Origin: an uncultured Bacilli bacterium
GTDB taxonomy: Bacteria > Bacillota_I > Bacilli_A > RF39 > UBA660
Direction: 5' to 3'
Assembly (NCBI GenBank): GCA_944350385.1
Contig: CALVOV010000007.1
Location: 1-54,059, forward strand
DNA: 54,059 nt
Below the pieces are notes generated by a model. It was not told the DNA's origin and made no database searches. It was given only the letters and a program-made list of their open reading frames with translations. Positions 1 to 8,617 of the stretch are shown here, one piece after another (the stretch's first letter is position 1; each line of letters starts with the position of its first letter). Both the position numbers and the translations under genes were made by a program.

Positions 1-72
1 TGACTATAAATGTGCTTATGATATAGAATTAAAATATAAGTAAAATGGTGCGGTTGAAATTACAATAAAGAA

Positions 73-98
73 AAAAAGTAATCTTTCGATTACTTTTT
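73..98 (-). terminator. Rho-independent terminator of the 961-aa gene
   Basis: An 11-bp stem (73-83 with 88-98, tetraloop TTTC) is rich in A and T at its ends, so the minus-strand transcript ends in a T-tract. The TAA stop of the 961-aa gene (90-92) lies inside the left-hand paired region. Bases 1-72 beyond it show no gene. Confidence 0.8.
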
Positions 99-2975
99 CT
101 TATTGGTGGAAATATCAATATTTGTATTTAGATCATTGAACATGCTATTTAAATCATTATTTGTAACTTCTTTATTATTAAGCACATTATTAAGATTTTT
201 CATTCTTTCTTCACCCAGTTCTTTTTCTGTAAATGTTGTTTCTTGATTATTGTAAATAAATTTATAATTTGAGCCAAAAATACTAAGTTGGTCATCTTCT
301 TTTACAGATACTTCTTTATTTTGAACACTGGTTATAAGATCATCCATAACATTATTTAGACTTTCTTGCACTTTTTTATTCGCAATGTCTCCTAATGTTT
401 CTCCTGTACCTTCTACAGGATTTTGATATATAGTACCATGTGATATTTCTGCTTTCTCATGTTTTAATTTATTCGAAGCTTCTAGTAATGGTTCTGGAGT
501 ACTAAATACATTTTTTCTAAAGTTTAGATTTATATTTAACTTATTAAATATTTTTGATTGAATGATAGCTGTCTTACTATAATCTCCCGTAAAACCACTA
601 TTTAATTTTAAGTTAGCATGAACGAAATCTTCAACATCTTTTTTTACTTCAATTAGTCCTCCGTGATTTTTATGGTGAGAAATTAATTGATTATTTTTCA
701 AGAAAGTAGAATCCATTTTCTTATTATTTGTAATATCATGTACAGAAAAAGCAGTATTAAATTTTTCATCATAGCAAGCTAACACTACTTTACCTGAATT
801 GTCTTCTTGATATTCTATAACATATTTTCTTAACATAAAATGGGTATTTTTATCTTCTTTGGTCATATCTTCAATATTTTTTTTACTTGTTTTTTCTGTT
901 GTCTTCTTTAAGTCATTTATTAAGTCTTTTTTTACTTCAAATAACAAAGTACTTTCTTTGGCATTTAAATAAATTCCATCTCTTATTTTTTTATTAACTT
1001 TTTCTTTTTCTAAACTATTTTGATCATTATTTTTAATCTTTCTTAATGTTTCTTTTATTTCATTAATATTATTTATGGTTATATCTTCTCTTTTTTTATT
1101 AAAACTATCTAATGTATTATTAATATACTCTATTAAATCTTCATCATTATTTTTATCAATAATATTATAAATAGATAAATTTCTGTTATTTATATAATCT
1201 TCAATAGAAGTATTTATGTAATCTATATCTAAACCAAATCTTTGAAGAAAGTTATATTTTTTAATTAATGCTTCCTTTTGATTTTTTTCTGGACCTGCAT
1301 TAGGATTCATAACAAAATCATCATTTAGTTCCCTAAATATTCCAATTTCTTCTATAGAATGGGCTAATCTATTAGAATTATATAAAGCATAGATTACTCT
1401 ATCAGCATAGTTCATATTTGAACGACTACTATAATTAAATATTTTTCTAGCTAGTTCTTTAACATCACCAGTATAATCTATTATGACATTATCTTTACTA
1501 TCTGATTTATATTGATGTATTTGATTAAAATTTTGTATATCATATTCATTATTTACTATTAAATAATAATTTATTGTTTTTAATAATTTTGCTAATATTT
1601 TATTATTTTTATCCGACTCTTCATATTCTTTTAAGAGATTTTTGGTATCTTCAACAATTTTATTTCTAATTTCATTATTAGGATGTTGATTTAATAAATT
1701 ATTAGTTAGTGAATTTAAAAGAACTTGATTAATATCTTCCTTTTTTTTATTCTTATCGAATAATTTAGGAAATGTTTTAGAAGAATTAGGATAAACCATC
1801 GTTATTTTATTTCTTAATTTATTAATTAAATTAGATTCTGCTTTGCTTTTTCTTCTTTTAATATCAAAATACTCATCTATCGAAACATTATTAATATCAT
1901 ATAACATCTTAGAATTTATATGTGTATTTTTATATTCTTCTACTAAGTCATTTTTTTCTAACTTTTTAATTAAATTATTTACTTTAATATTATTATCTAT
2001 TTCATTATTAATGTAGGTTAAGCAAGTTTCTTTTAACGTCATATAAATTATTTTAGTTAAAAATTCATCTTTTAAAGCATTAGCTCTTTCTATAGGATCA
2101 TGATATAAATCCCATTTTTGAATGGTAGAAAGATTGGAAATAAAGGAATTATATTCTTGTGTATTAAATAAATTATTTAAATCATTAATATAATTTTTAT
2201 TCATCTTATTTAATCCATCATAAATTATACTTCTTACACCATCAAAATATTTTTGCTCTAAGAAAAAAGCTTTTTCTGGTAATTTTTCATTATCATATTT
2301 AGTAAAGTTTTCTATTAAGTTATGATTTAAATAATCTTCAACTTTATAAGTATAATCATCATAGTCCCTTAGACCATTAACTTTTATTATAAAAGTTAAA
2401 TTTTTCACTAATTTTTCCTTGTTTTCATTATTACTTGGAATTGATAACAACTCTAATTTTCTTGGTATTTTTTCTTTGCTTAAAAGCAAATTATTTATTT
2501 TTTTTTCAATATTTTCTATACTATTGCCAATGTACATTTTATCTAATTCTTCACTGAATATTAATTGTTGCTTTCTTAAATATTGATAATTATCTTTTAT
2601 ATTCTGAACATCATATTTATATAAAAAATTATTTTTTCTAAATATTTCTTCCATTTCATTTTCTTTTATTTTGCCTTGAGAAATTTTATAAATATAACGA
2701 ACATTAGAAACAAATTCTTTTGAAACTAAATTTTCAAATATTTTCTTTCTTTCAGATAAATTAGATTTTTTTAAAATATTTTTTATCATATTAGTATATG
2801 AAATTAACTCTTCACTTATTTTAGTATCTAAAAAGATATCATCAATATTATTTGATGGAGATACTATATTAAAAATACTATCAATTATTTCATTTGTTAT
2901 ATTATTATAGTCAATTTCTTCATTATAAGCTATTTGTAAACCATTATTTAATGATTGTAACCTACTATTATTCAT
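90..2975 (-). CDS. Large uncharacterised soluble protein (961 aa)
   Basis: I do not recognise this protein. It is 961 residues, very rich in Asn, Lys, Ile and Glu, with no signal peptide and no clear membrane segment, so it is probably cytoplasmic. Much of residues 30-700 looks alpha-helical, with many short charged helices. The last ~200 residues are less helical and end in a Lys-rich tail. No Walker, nuclease, protease or DNA-binding motif stands out. The start overlaps the stop of the upstream 549-aa gene by 8 bases and has a GGTG-type ribosome site, which implies translational coupling. It is the last gene of the operon and ends in the terminator at 73-98. The size and pairing suggest a two-subunit or accessory system, but that is inference only. 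Confidence 0.75.
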   Translation of the reverse strand: MNNSRLQSLNNGLQIAYNEEIDYNNITNEIIDSIFNIVSPSNNIDDIFLDTKISEELISYTNMIKNILKKSNLSERKKIFENLVSKEFVSNVRYIYKISQGKIKENEMEEIFRKNNFLYKYDVQNIKDNYQYLRKQQLIFSEELDKMYIGNSIENIEKKINNLLLSKEKIPRKLELLSIPSNNENKEKLVKNLTFIIKVNGLRDYDDYTYKVEDYLNHNLIENFTKYDNEKLPEKAFFLEQKYFDGVRSIIYDGLNKMNKNYINDLNNLFNTQEYNSFISNLSTIQKWDLYHDPIERANALKDEFLTKIIYMTLKETCLTYINNEIDNNIKVNNLIKKLEKNDLVEEYKNTHINSKMLYDINNVSIDEYFDIKRRKSKAESNLINKLRNKITMVYPNSSKTFPKLFDKNKKKEDINQVLLNSLTNNLLNQHPNNEIRNKIVEDTKNLLKEYEESDKNNKILAKLLKTINYYLIVNNEYDIQNFNQIHQYKSDSKDNVIIDYTGDVKELARKIFNYSSRSNMNYADRVIYALYNSNRLAHSIEEIGIFRELNDDFVMNPNAGPEKNQKEALIKKYNFLQRFGLDIDYINTSIEDYINNRNLSIYNIIDKNNDEDLIEYINNTLDSFNKKREDITINNINEIKETLRKIKNNDQNSLEKEKVNKKIRDGIYLNAKESTLLFEVKKDLINDLKKTTEKTSKKNIEDMTKEDKNTHFMLRKYVIEYQEDNSGKVVLACYDEKFNTAFSVHDITNNKKMDSTFLKNNQLISHHKNHGGLIEVKKDVEDFVHANLKLNSGFTGDYSKTAIIQSKIFNKLNINLNFRKNVFSTPEPLLEASNKLKHEKAEISHGTIYQNPVEGTGETLGDIANKKVQESLNNVMDDLITSVQNKEVSVKEDDQLSIFGSNYKFIYNNQETTFTEKELGEERMKNLNNVLNNKEVTNNDLNSMFNDLNTNIDISTNKKK

Positions 2976-4617
2976 ATTTCATCACACCTATATTAAATAA
3001 TTGATATTCTTTAGTATATAAATTCATGGCATATTTTAATTCATCAGGAGTATTAATAATATTATTTAAAATATTAATAATAATTTGAGATTCTGATTTT
3101 AACTCCATAACTATTTCTTCTTTAGATTTTGTTTTATATTGATATGATATCATTGCTAATAAATTTAATATTTCTACTATTTTTTTATCATCATTACTAT
3201 TTTCATATTCGATTACTTTATTTTTAAATTTTGTATCTTTTGTTAAAAATTCATTTAGTTGATTGATATTAATCTGATATTTTTCTAAAAGATATATATA
3301 CATATCTTTTAAAATATTTAGCTGATTAAAGCAATCTTTTTTTACAGATATCGGAGCAATAGGACAATAATTAACTATTGCTATTCCTAGTGTTATGTTT
3401 AGTATTTTGTCTTTATATTCGGCAATTAATTCTTGAAGATAAGTTGATTTATCTTTTATAGAGTACTTTTTATTTTCATCGAAAATATCTGCTGATCTTA
3501 TTTGATAACTTTCAATGTCTTTATCGTAATAACTTACATTTCTTATATAACAATCAATATTTTTAAATACATTATTTAAAATAATTGGATTTTTTTCTTT
3601 TTGATATTTTCTATATAAAAATATTGTATTATTTAAATAAGTAAGTTGATCTAAATAGGGGATCATTTTAATACTCATGTCATTATAAATATAATAAGAA
3701 TAATTAGAGATATTTTCTATTTTAGGAATATCTTCTTTTGTTAAATAACCATATTCTAAAGATAAGGAATACTTTTTTTGAAATAACTCTTTTTTATTTC
3801 TTAAAATTTCTATTGAAAAAGGGTATAATTCTATTATTTTATCAAGTATTATTTCATTAGAAAAATCACTTTTTATCGCATTTTCTAGCAATTCGTCATC
3901 TAATTTTATATCTCTTAAAGTTTTATAAAAATCATCAGTTTTTAAATAATCTTCAGGAGAAATTTTTTTGCTAAATAGTTTAACTATGTATTCAGTGCAA
4001 ACATATAAAATTTTACCTACTATTTCATTTTTTAAATTTTCTCTTCTTAATAATTCGTCTAAATTATCCCATTCTTTTATGGTATATAATGAATCAATAA
4101 ATAATAAAACTTTTTCATCTCCACTACTTATCTTTTTATAGAAAGAAGGATTTATATCTTTTAATAATTCGAACAATAAATAACTTATTCCTTGAAAATA
4201 CTTAGAGTAATGACTATTTTTAATAAGGGGGTTATAGTGAGGATAGTATAATTTAAATATTTTTTTATTTTTTTCTTTATTAATAATTTCTATATTATCT
4301 AGTGTGTATCTATCCCAAATATTTAGTTTAATTGAATCATAGTAATCTTCTTTTAAATATTGTGCATTTATTAAATACAAAAAATAATCTCTTATTTCTA
4401 ATTGGTTTTCTGTAGTTTCTTTTTTATTTAATAATAATATAGTATTAGATAAAGAATTATTATCTTTAATATTTTTTGTTATTATTTCAATAATTTCTTC
4501 ATCAGAGTAAATAAGCTTATTAAAAAATATTTTCTCCAATGTATTATTGTCTATAATGTTTTGACTTTTTAAATATTTAAAATTTCCAATTATGTTTTTA
4601 ATAGAAATATCCTGCAT
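2968..4617 (-). CDS. Uncharacterised protein (549 aa), operon partner of the 961-aa protein
   Basis: No recognised domain. A longer frame begins at a TTG at 4638, but a strong GGAGG lies 7 bases before the ATG at 4617 (protein beginning MQDISIK), so I chose that start. The product is soluble-looking, helical, and rich in Ile, Asn, Lys and Tyr, with no signal peptide. Several Leu/Ile-rich helices near the middle (for example around LLRRENLKNEIVGKILYVC) could be repeats of a helical-repeat scaffold, but this is weak. Its stop overlaps the start of the 961-aa gene. The pair sits alone between two terminators, so it is probably a self-contained two-gene unit. Confidence 0.7.
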   Translation of the reverse strand: MQDISIKNIIGNFKYLKSQNIIDNNTLEKIFFNKLIYSDEEIIEIITKNIKDNNSLSNTILLLNKKETTENQLEIRDYFLYLINAQYLKEDYYDSIKLNIWDRYTLDNIEIINKEKNKKIFKLYYPHYNPLIKNSHYSKYFQGISYLLFELLKDINPSFYKKISSGDEKVLLFIDSLYTIKEWDNLDELLRRENLKNEIVGKILYVCTEYIVKLFSKKISPEDYLKTDDFYKTLRDIKLDDELLENAIKSDFSNEIILDKIIELYPFSIEILRNKKELFQKKYSLSLEYGYLTKEDIPKIENISNYSYYIYNDMSIKMIPYLDQLTYLNNTIFLYRKYQKEKNPIILNNVFKNIDCYIRNVSYYDKDIESYQIRSADIFDENKKYSIKDKSTYLQELIAEYKDKILNITLGIAIVNYCPIAPISVKKDCFNQLNILKDMYIYLLEKYQININQLNEFLTKDTKFKNKVIEYENSNDDKKIVEILNLLAMISYQYKTKSKEEIVMELKSESQIIINILNNIINTPDELKYAMNLYTKEYQLFNIGVMKYE

Positions 4618-4639
4618 ACTCGTTCCTCCTATAAGCAAA

Positions 4640-4666
4640 AAGAGAATATCATGAAAATATTCTCTT
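4640..4666 (-). terminator. Terminator of the autolysin gene, overlapping its stop
   Basis: A 10-bp stem (4640-4649 with 4657-4666) is followed by a T-rich stretch on the minus strand. The TAA stop of the autolysin (4665-4667) is part of the hairpin. It separates the autolysin from the two-gene unit downstream. Confidence 0.8.
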
Positions 4667-7600
4667 ATTCACTAACTGTCATTTCTATCCTATTTCCACG
4701 TGTTTTATTAATACTAAACGTATATTTCTTATTATCAATAGTTGCTTTTACATTATCTAAGCTTCTTCCTAACTTTTCAGTTATTTCAGCGATATCATTT
4801 ATATTAGCTTTTGTAGATATATAAATAACATATTCTCCTACAGGTATATCAGATAAATCTATAGTATTATCATACCAAGCTCTCGTTTTATCTAAATTAT
4901 CTTCTTTTGGTAAGAACACTTTATAGTTTCCATTAGTAATGCTTCCTAAGTCTCTTGTATATGTTTTGTATGTAGATTGATCTTCAAAGATTATAGTTCT
5001 TTCTACTTTGCTATCAGGGCTTAGATCCATGCCATATGAATAAGCATTACCTCTAAGATGTAATTCATTGTTTTCATTAAATTCAAAGATGGTATATTTA
5101 TCATATTGATTGTAAATATATGAGCTTGTCTTTTCTGTTAATACTTCCTCTCTTACCTTTAATTCAACAAAGGCTACTGAAGATGAATAGTTATTACTTA
5201 TTAACGCATTATTATTGTCTGCCTTTACATATGTTGCTTGCTCATTATATGTTTTATTGATTATTTGTGACTTCGAATAAATATTTTTGTATTTAGCAAT
5301 AACGTACATTTTATAATTACCTAGATTAAGTAAATCAACATCTATATTAGCATTAAACCATGAATATGTATAGTCTTTTCCATCTGGAGAATAAACTTGC
5401 TTAGGTATATCTTCTGTAATACGTTCTGCTTTTAAATTCGTTTCAATACCTGTAGTAATATTTTCAAATATAATGTTATATTTTATATCTTTACTAAGAT
5501 CATTATCTATTCCTGTTATTGTTTGATATCCTTGTAGTTTTATTTTTCCATCGTCTTCTTTTAAATAGTTGAAGTAGAAATTACCATCAACTTCTTCCAT
5601 TTCAATCTCTTCTAAAACTGTAACTGTTATAGTTTTTGTTGTTGTTTGATTATAAGTGTCTGTTACAGAATATGTTATTTCATACGTTCCTGGTTCTTTA
5701 GTATTTACTGTATTTTTAATAACTTTTATTTTATCTGTTAGATTTCCATCTTCAGCATCAGAAGCAGTAACTGAAGCAAATTCATCGAATTCTTCATCTA
5801 TTAAAATTTCTTTATCTTCAGCTATAATCACCGGATGTTCATTTTCTAAAACTGTAACTGTTATAGTTTTTGTTGTTGTTTGATTATAAGTATCTGTTAC
5901 AGAATAAGTTATTTCATATGTTCCTGGTTCTTTAGTATTTACTGTATTTTTAATAACTTTTATTTTATCTGTTAAGTTTCCATCTTCTTTATCTGTTGCT
6001 GTTACATTTTCTTTTAAAGTGCCATCAACTTTTAATTCAATATCTTCAGCCTCTATTTTAGGCTCTTCATTTTTAATCACCGTGACATTTATTTGCTTTG
6101 TTGTTGTCAAGTTTGTTTTATCTGTTACTTCATAAATAATAGTATAATTTCCAGGTACATCAATATTTACATTATTTTCTCTTACTTTTATGGCTTCTGT
6201 TAAATTTCCATCCTCAATATCAGAGGCTGTTACATTTTTCAATGGTTCGAATTTACTTCCTTGAACAATAGAAATATTTTGAGCATTTATTACTGGAAAA
6301 TTATCATCATTTATTACACCGACTTTTTCAATATAAACATTTGGTGCCGTTGCTAAAGTCCAACCATAGACGTTGGTAGTCCCTGAAATATCTACAGGTA
6401 CTCGATACCACTTATAACCATTTACTATTTGCTCTTCCAAAATTGGTACATAAGATGACGTATATAAACCACTTATTAAGGTTTCCTGTACATCTTGGGT
6501 GTTATAATTTACCCAAGTATATTGATTTCCAGGAGCAGTTACTGATGTTATACCATAGGCTTTATTAGTTATATTTATAGCATTAGCTGCTACCCAATGT
6601 TTTTGACTAAACTTATAATCTGAAGTTACTAAATATGATTTTATATTTCCATTGCTATCATAAGCTATAGAATAGATAATTACGTAACGATTTTTTTCTA
6701 ATATTTGATTCTTTTTATTGAGTAAAGTTGGATCATAATAGAAATCTGTCTTAATGGTAGAAACTCCAACTTTTGGACTAAATTCATTGTTTCTAACCAT
6801 GAAGTCATAGGTATAATCACTATCTTGATATTCTGTAATACTATTAGGTGAAATGAAACCATTTTTTCCTTTATTTATTAGTGTTACTCCTCCTGCTGGA
6901 ACATAAACCGTTTGATTCCAATTGTAATCACCTGTTATTTCTTCATAATTACTATTAATATTTAAATCACTTACTACCTCGTACCAAATGTTACTTCCAT
7001 ATGAATAATCTCCTGTTGTTTCACCAACAATTACTAAAGCATCTTCAGCTTCTGGATACTTATAAACAAATTTTGATGAAGTACTTGGTCCTGAATAAGC
7101 ATTTAGAGGTCCATTAGCTACAGCCAATTGATAATAGTTGTAATCTTGTAAACCTTTTGCTCTATCAAAATCATAGTAATTACGCGCCATTTTTTCACTC
7201 CAATAAGTGTCAGCTGCATATTTAACATTCATTCCAATAAATTTATCACCAAATTGTGGTCCAAAATAACGCCAATCTCTTGGATGAGCATATCCTTCAG
7301 TTATCCATTTTGAAGCATATCCTAAAATACTGCTAGCATATGTTGGGTACCATTTGGCAGATTGAATTGGGTTGCTATCAACAGCATCTAGTCCAAAACC
7401 ATTATTTTTAGTAACAGCTAATTCACTTCTACCATTACTTGTTTCATTTCTGCTTAAGCTTAGAGAAAGAAGTGCATTTACTCCATATTTTTCCTGGGCA
7501 TTATAGAAGAAAGTTCCTGAACCATATAATCTAGAAGCTCCTGCACCAGCAGAATTTCCATAAACATCTCTTGTATAACCCATGTTATTTCTTATATATT

Positions 7601-8411
7601 CGTCAATATTAATACTAGAATAGCTTGTTCTGGTATGATTTGATAAATACATGTAGTAATTATAATATTTAGCATTTTTGTTTATTGAATTATTATAATT
7701 TCCATTTTTATAATCTTTTATTAATTTTGTTAAATCATCATAGAAGTAGTGTCCATCATAGCTATAATATGTTCCAACTGGTAACATTTCCGGTTTAGGT
7801 CCTATTGTACTTCCAGCAGAACCATAATAATAATTTTGGATTTTTGCAACATAATTATGTCTTATATATTCATTAGTTACTGTATATGAACTTTTTGATT
7901 TTACCCAAGTTAATGGCACTATTTCATAAGTATTTTGAGATATCCAGCCTGTAAAATTTCCTATTGTTACCTTAGCAGTCCAAATTCCTTTTGAATTTAA
8001 TGCTGAATCCACATGTGCTCCATCTACTCCACCATATAATGATCCAGTATCCATATAAGTATAAGCAGAACCACTTAATTCACTATTTTTATAAAAATAT
8101 GTTAATGTTTCGGGATTAACACTTAAATCTAAAAGAGCAACATTTGCATCAACTATTTTAGTTTTGCCATTTACTTTAGTCATGATTGCTAAATCATCTG
8201 CACCATTACTCTTCATATAATTTTTAGCATCGTTATAGTTGCTATAGCAGGCAACTTGATTAATACTACCATTAGATTTAAAACTAGCTACTTCATAATT
8301 ACCACATAAATTACGATAAGCATAATCATCTACTGAGTAAGCATAGGTATTTCTAGGAAAGATAAAAAATGTGCACATTAATATTAGTGTGATTAAACAT
8401 TTTTTTCTCAT
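4665..8411 (-). CDS. Secreted N-acetylglucosaminidase autolysin with SH3-like and DUF5011/Ig-like repeats
   Basis: A 1248-residue secreted wall hydrolase. The N-terminus is a classical signal peptide (MRKKCLITLILMC..., cleaved near NTYA). A glucosaminidase domain spans about residues 280-440; LSLSRNETSNG carries the likely catalytic Glu, and FGLDAVDSNP and WRYFGPQFGDK follow as in Mannosyl_glycoprotein endo-beta-N-acetylglucosaminidase domains. SH3-like wall-binding segments flank it (about 100-170 and 440-690). Three Ig-like DUF5011-type repeats follow (about 700-940), each with an EDGNLT...PGTYEITY-like pattern, and two are almost identical. The last 300 residues are Tyr/Asn-rich and unassigned. 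No sorting signal is visible, so it is probably held non-covalently. It is divergent from the LCP gene and ends in an overlapping terminator. Predicted role: cleavage of peptidoglycan glycan strands in wall turnover or separation. Confidence 0.85.
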   Translation of the reverse strand: MRKKCLITLILMCTFFIFPRNTYAYSVDDYAYRNLCGNYEVASFKSNGSINQVACYSNYNDAKNYMKSNGADDLAIMTKVNGKTKIVDANVALLDLSVNPETLTYFYKNSELSGSAYTYMDTGSLYGGVDGAHVDSALNSKGIWTAKVTIGNFTGWISQNTYEIVPLTWVKSKSSYTVTNEYIRHNYVAKIQNYYYGSAGSTIGPKPEMLPVGTYYSYDGHYFYDDLTKLIKDYKNGNYNNSINKNAKYYNYYMYLSNHTRTSYSSINIDEYIRNNMGYTRDVYGNSAGAGASRLYGSGTFFYNAQEKYGVNALLSLSLSRNETSNGRSELAVTKNNGFGLDAVDSNPIQSAKWYPTYASSILGYASKWITEGYAHPRDWRYFGPQFGDKFIGMNVKYAADTYWSEKMARNYYDFDRAKGLQDYNYYQLAVANGPLNAYSGPSTSSKFVYKYPEAEDALVIVGETTGDYSYGSNIWYEVVSDLNINSNYEEITGDYNWNQTVYVPAGGVTLINKGKNGFISPNSITEYQDSDYTYDFMVRNNEFSPKVGVSTIKTDFYYDPTLLNKKNQILEKNRYVIIYSIAYDSNGNIKSYLVTSDYKFSQKHWVAANAINITNKAYGITSVTAPGNQYTWVNYNTQDVQETLISGLYTSSYVPILEEQIVNGYKWYRVPVDISGTTNVYGWTLATAPNVYIEKVGVINDDNFPVINAQNISIVQGSKFEPLKNVTASDIEDGNLTEAIKVRENNVNIDVPGNYTIIYEVTDKTNLTTTKQINVTVIKNEEPKIEAEDIELKVDGTLKENVTATDKEDGNLTDKIKVIKNTVNTKEPGTYEITYSVTDTYNQTTTKTITVTVLENEHPVIIAEDKEILIDEEFDEFASVTASDAEDGNLTDKIKVIKNTVNTKEPGTYEITYSVTDTYNQTTTKTITVTVLEEIEMEEVDGNFYFNYLKEDDGKIKLQGYQTITGIDNDLSKDIKYNIIFENITTGIETNLKAERITEDIPKQVYSPDGKDYTYSWFNANIDVDLLNLGNYKMYVIAKYKNIYSKSQIINKTYNEQATYVKADNNNALISNNYSSSVAFVELKVREEVLTEKTSSYIYNQYDKYTIFEFNENNELHLRGNAYSYGMDLSPDSKVERTIIFEDQSTYKTYTRDLGSITNGNYKVFLPKEDNLDKTRAWYDNTIDLSDIPVGEYVIYISTKANINDIAEITEKLGRSLDNVKATIDNKKYTFSINKTRGNRIEMTVSE
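5611..5753. repeat. Ig-like domain DNA repeat, copy 1
   Basis: A 143-bp stretch inside the autolysin gene that differs from 5845-5987 at only a handful of positions. It encodes the C-terminal two thirds of an Ig-like repeat; the repeat period is 234 bp (78 codons). Confidence 0.85.
5845..5987. repeat. Ig-like domain DNA repeat, copy 2
   Basis: Near-identical partner of 5611-5753, in direct orientation and in the same reading frame. Recombination between the copies would remove or add exactly one 78-residue Ig-like domain without a frameshift. Confidence 0.85.
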
Positions 8412-8489
8412 ATCTTCACCTACTCTCTCATTATTATTTTAACATTAATCGACATTCTTTTTAAATATTATTTAAAAGATTATTTCATT

Positions 8490-8518
8490 ATTATTTCAGT
8501 GTTTACAATATTTTACAA
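8490..8518 (-). promoter_or_regulatory. Candidate autolysin promoter with TTTACA direct repeat
   Basis: On the minus strand TTGTAA, a 17-base spacer and AATAAT form a moderate promoter for the autolysin. On the plus strand the same stretch has two TTTACA hexamers (8502-8507 and 8512-8517) four bases apart, resembling the direct-repeat boxes of PhoP/WalR-type response regulators, which often control wall hydrolases. The regulator is inferred. Confidence 0.35.
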
Positions 8519-8555
8519 CTTAATATTAACCTTAAGTTTATTAGACTCCCCTAAC

Positions 8556-8584
8556 TTGATAAATGTCTATAATTTAGATATAAT
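8556..8584 (+). promoter_or_regulatory. Promoter of the LCP gene
   Basis: TTGATA, a 17-base spacer and TATAAT lie upstream of the LCP gene, whose GGAGGAG ribosome site precedes the ATG at 8618. It lies in the 206-base divergent region 8412-8617, which otherwise holds only the autolysin's regulatory signals. Confidence 0.75.
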
Positions 8585-8617
8585 TTATAATAGAAGTTTA
8601 ATGACTGGAGGAGCTTT

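Noticed and set aside
5656-5883. Plus-strand open frame of 75 codons inside the autolysin gene
   Set aside because: It is the antisense of the two Ig repeats, with no ribosome site, and is explained by the repeat sequence.
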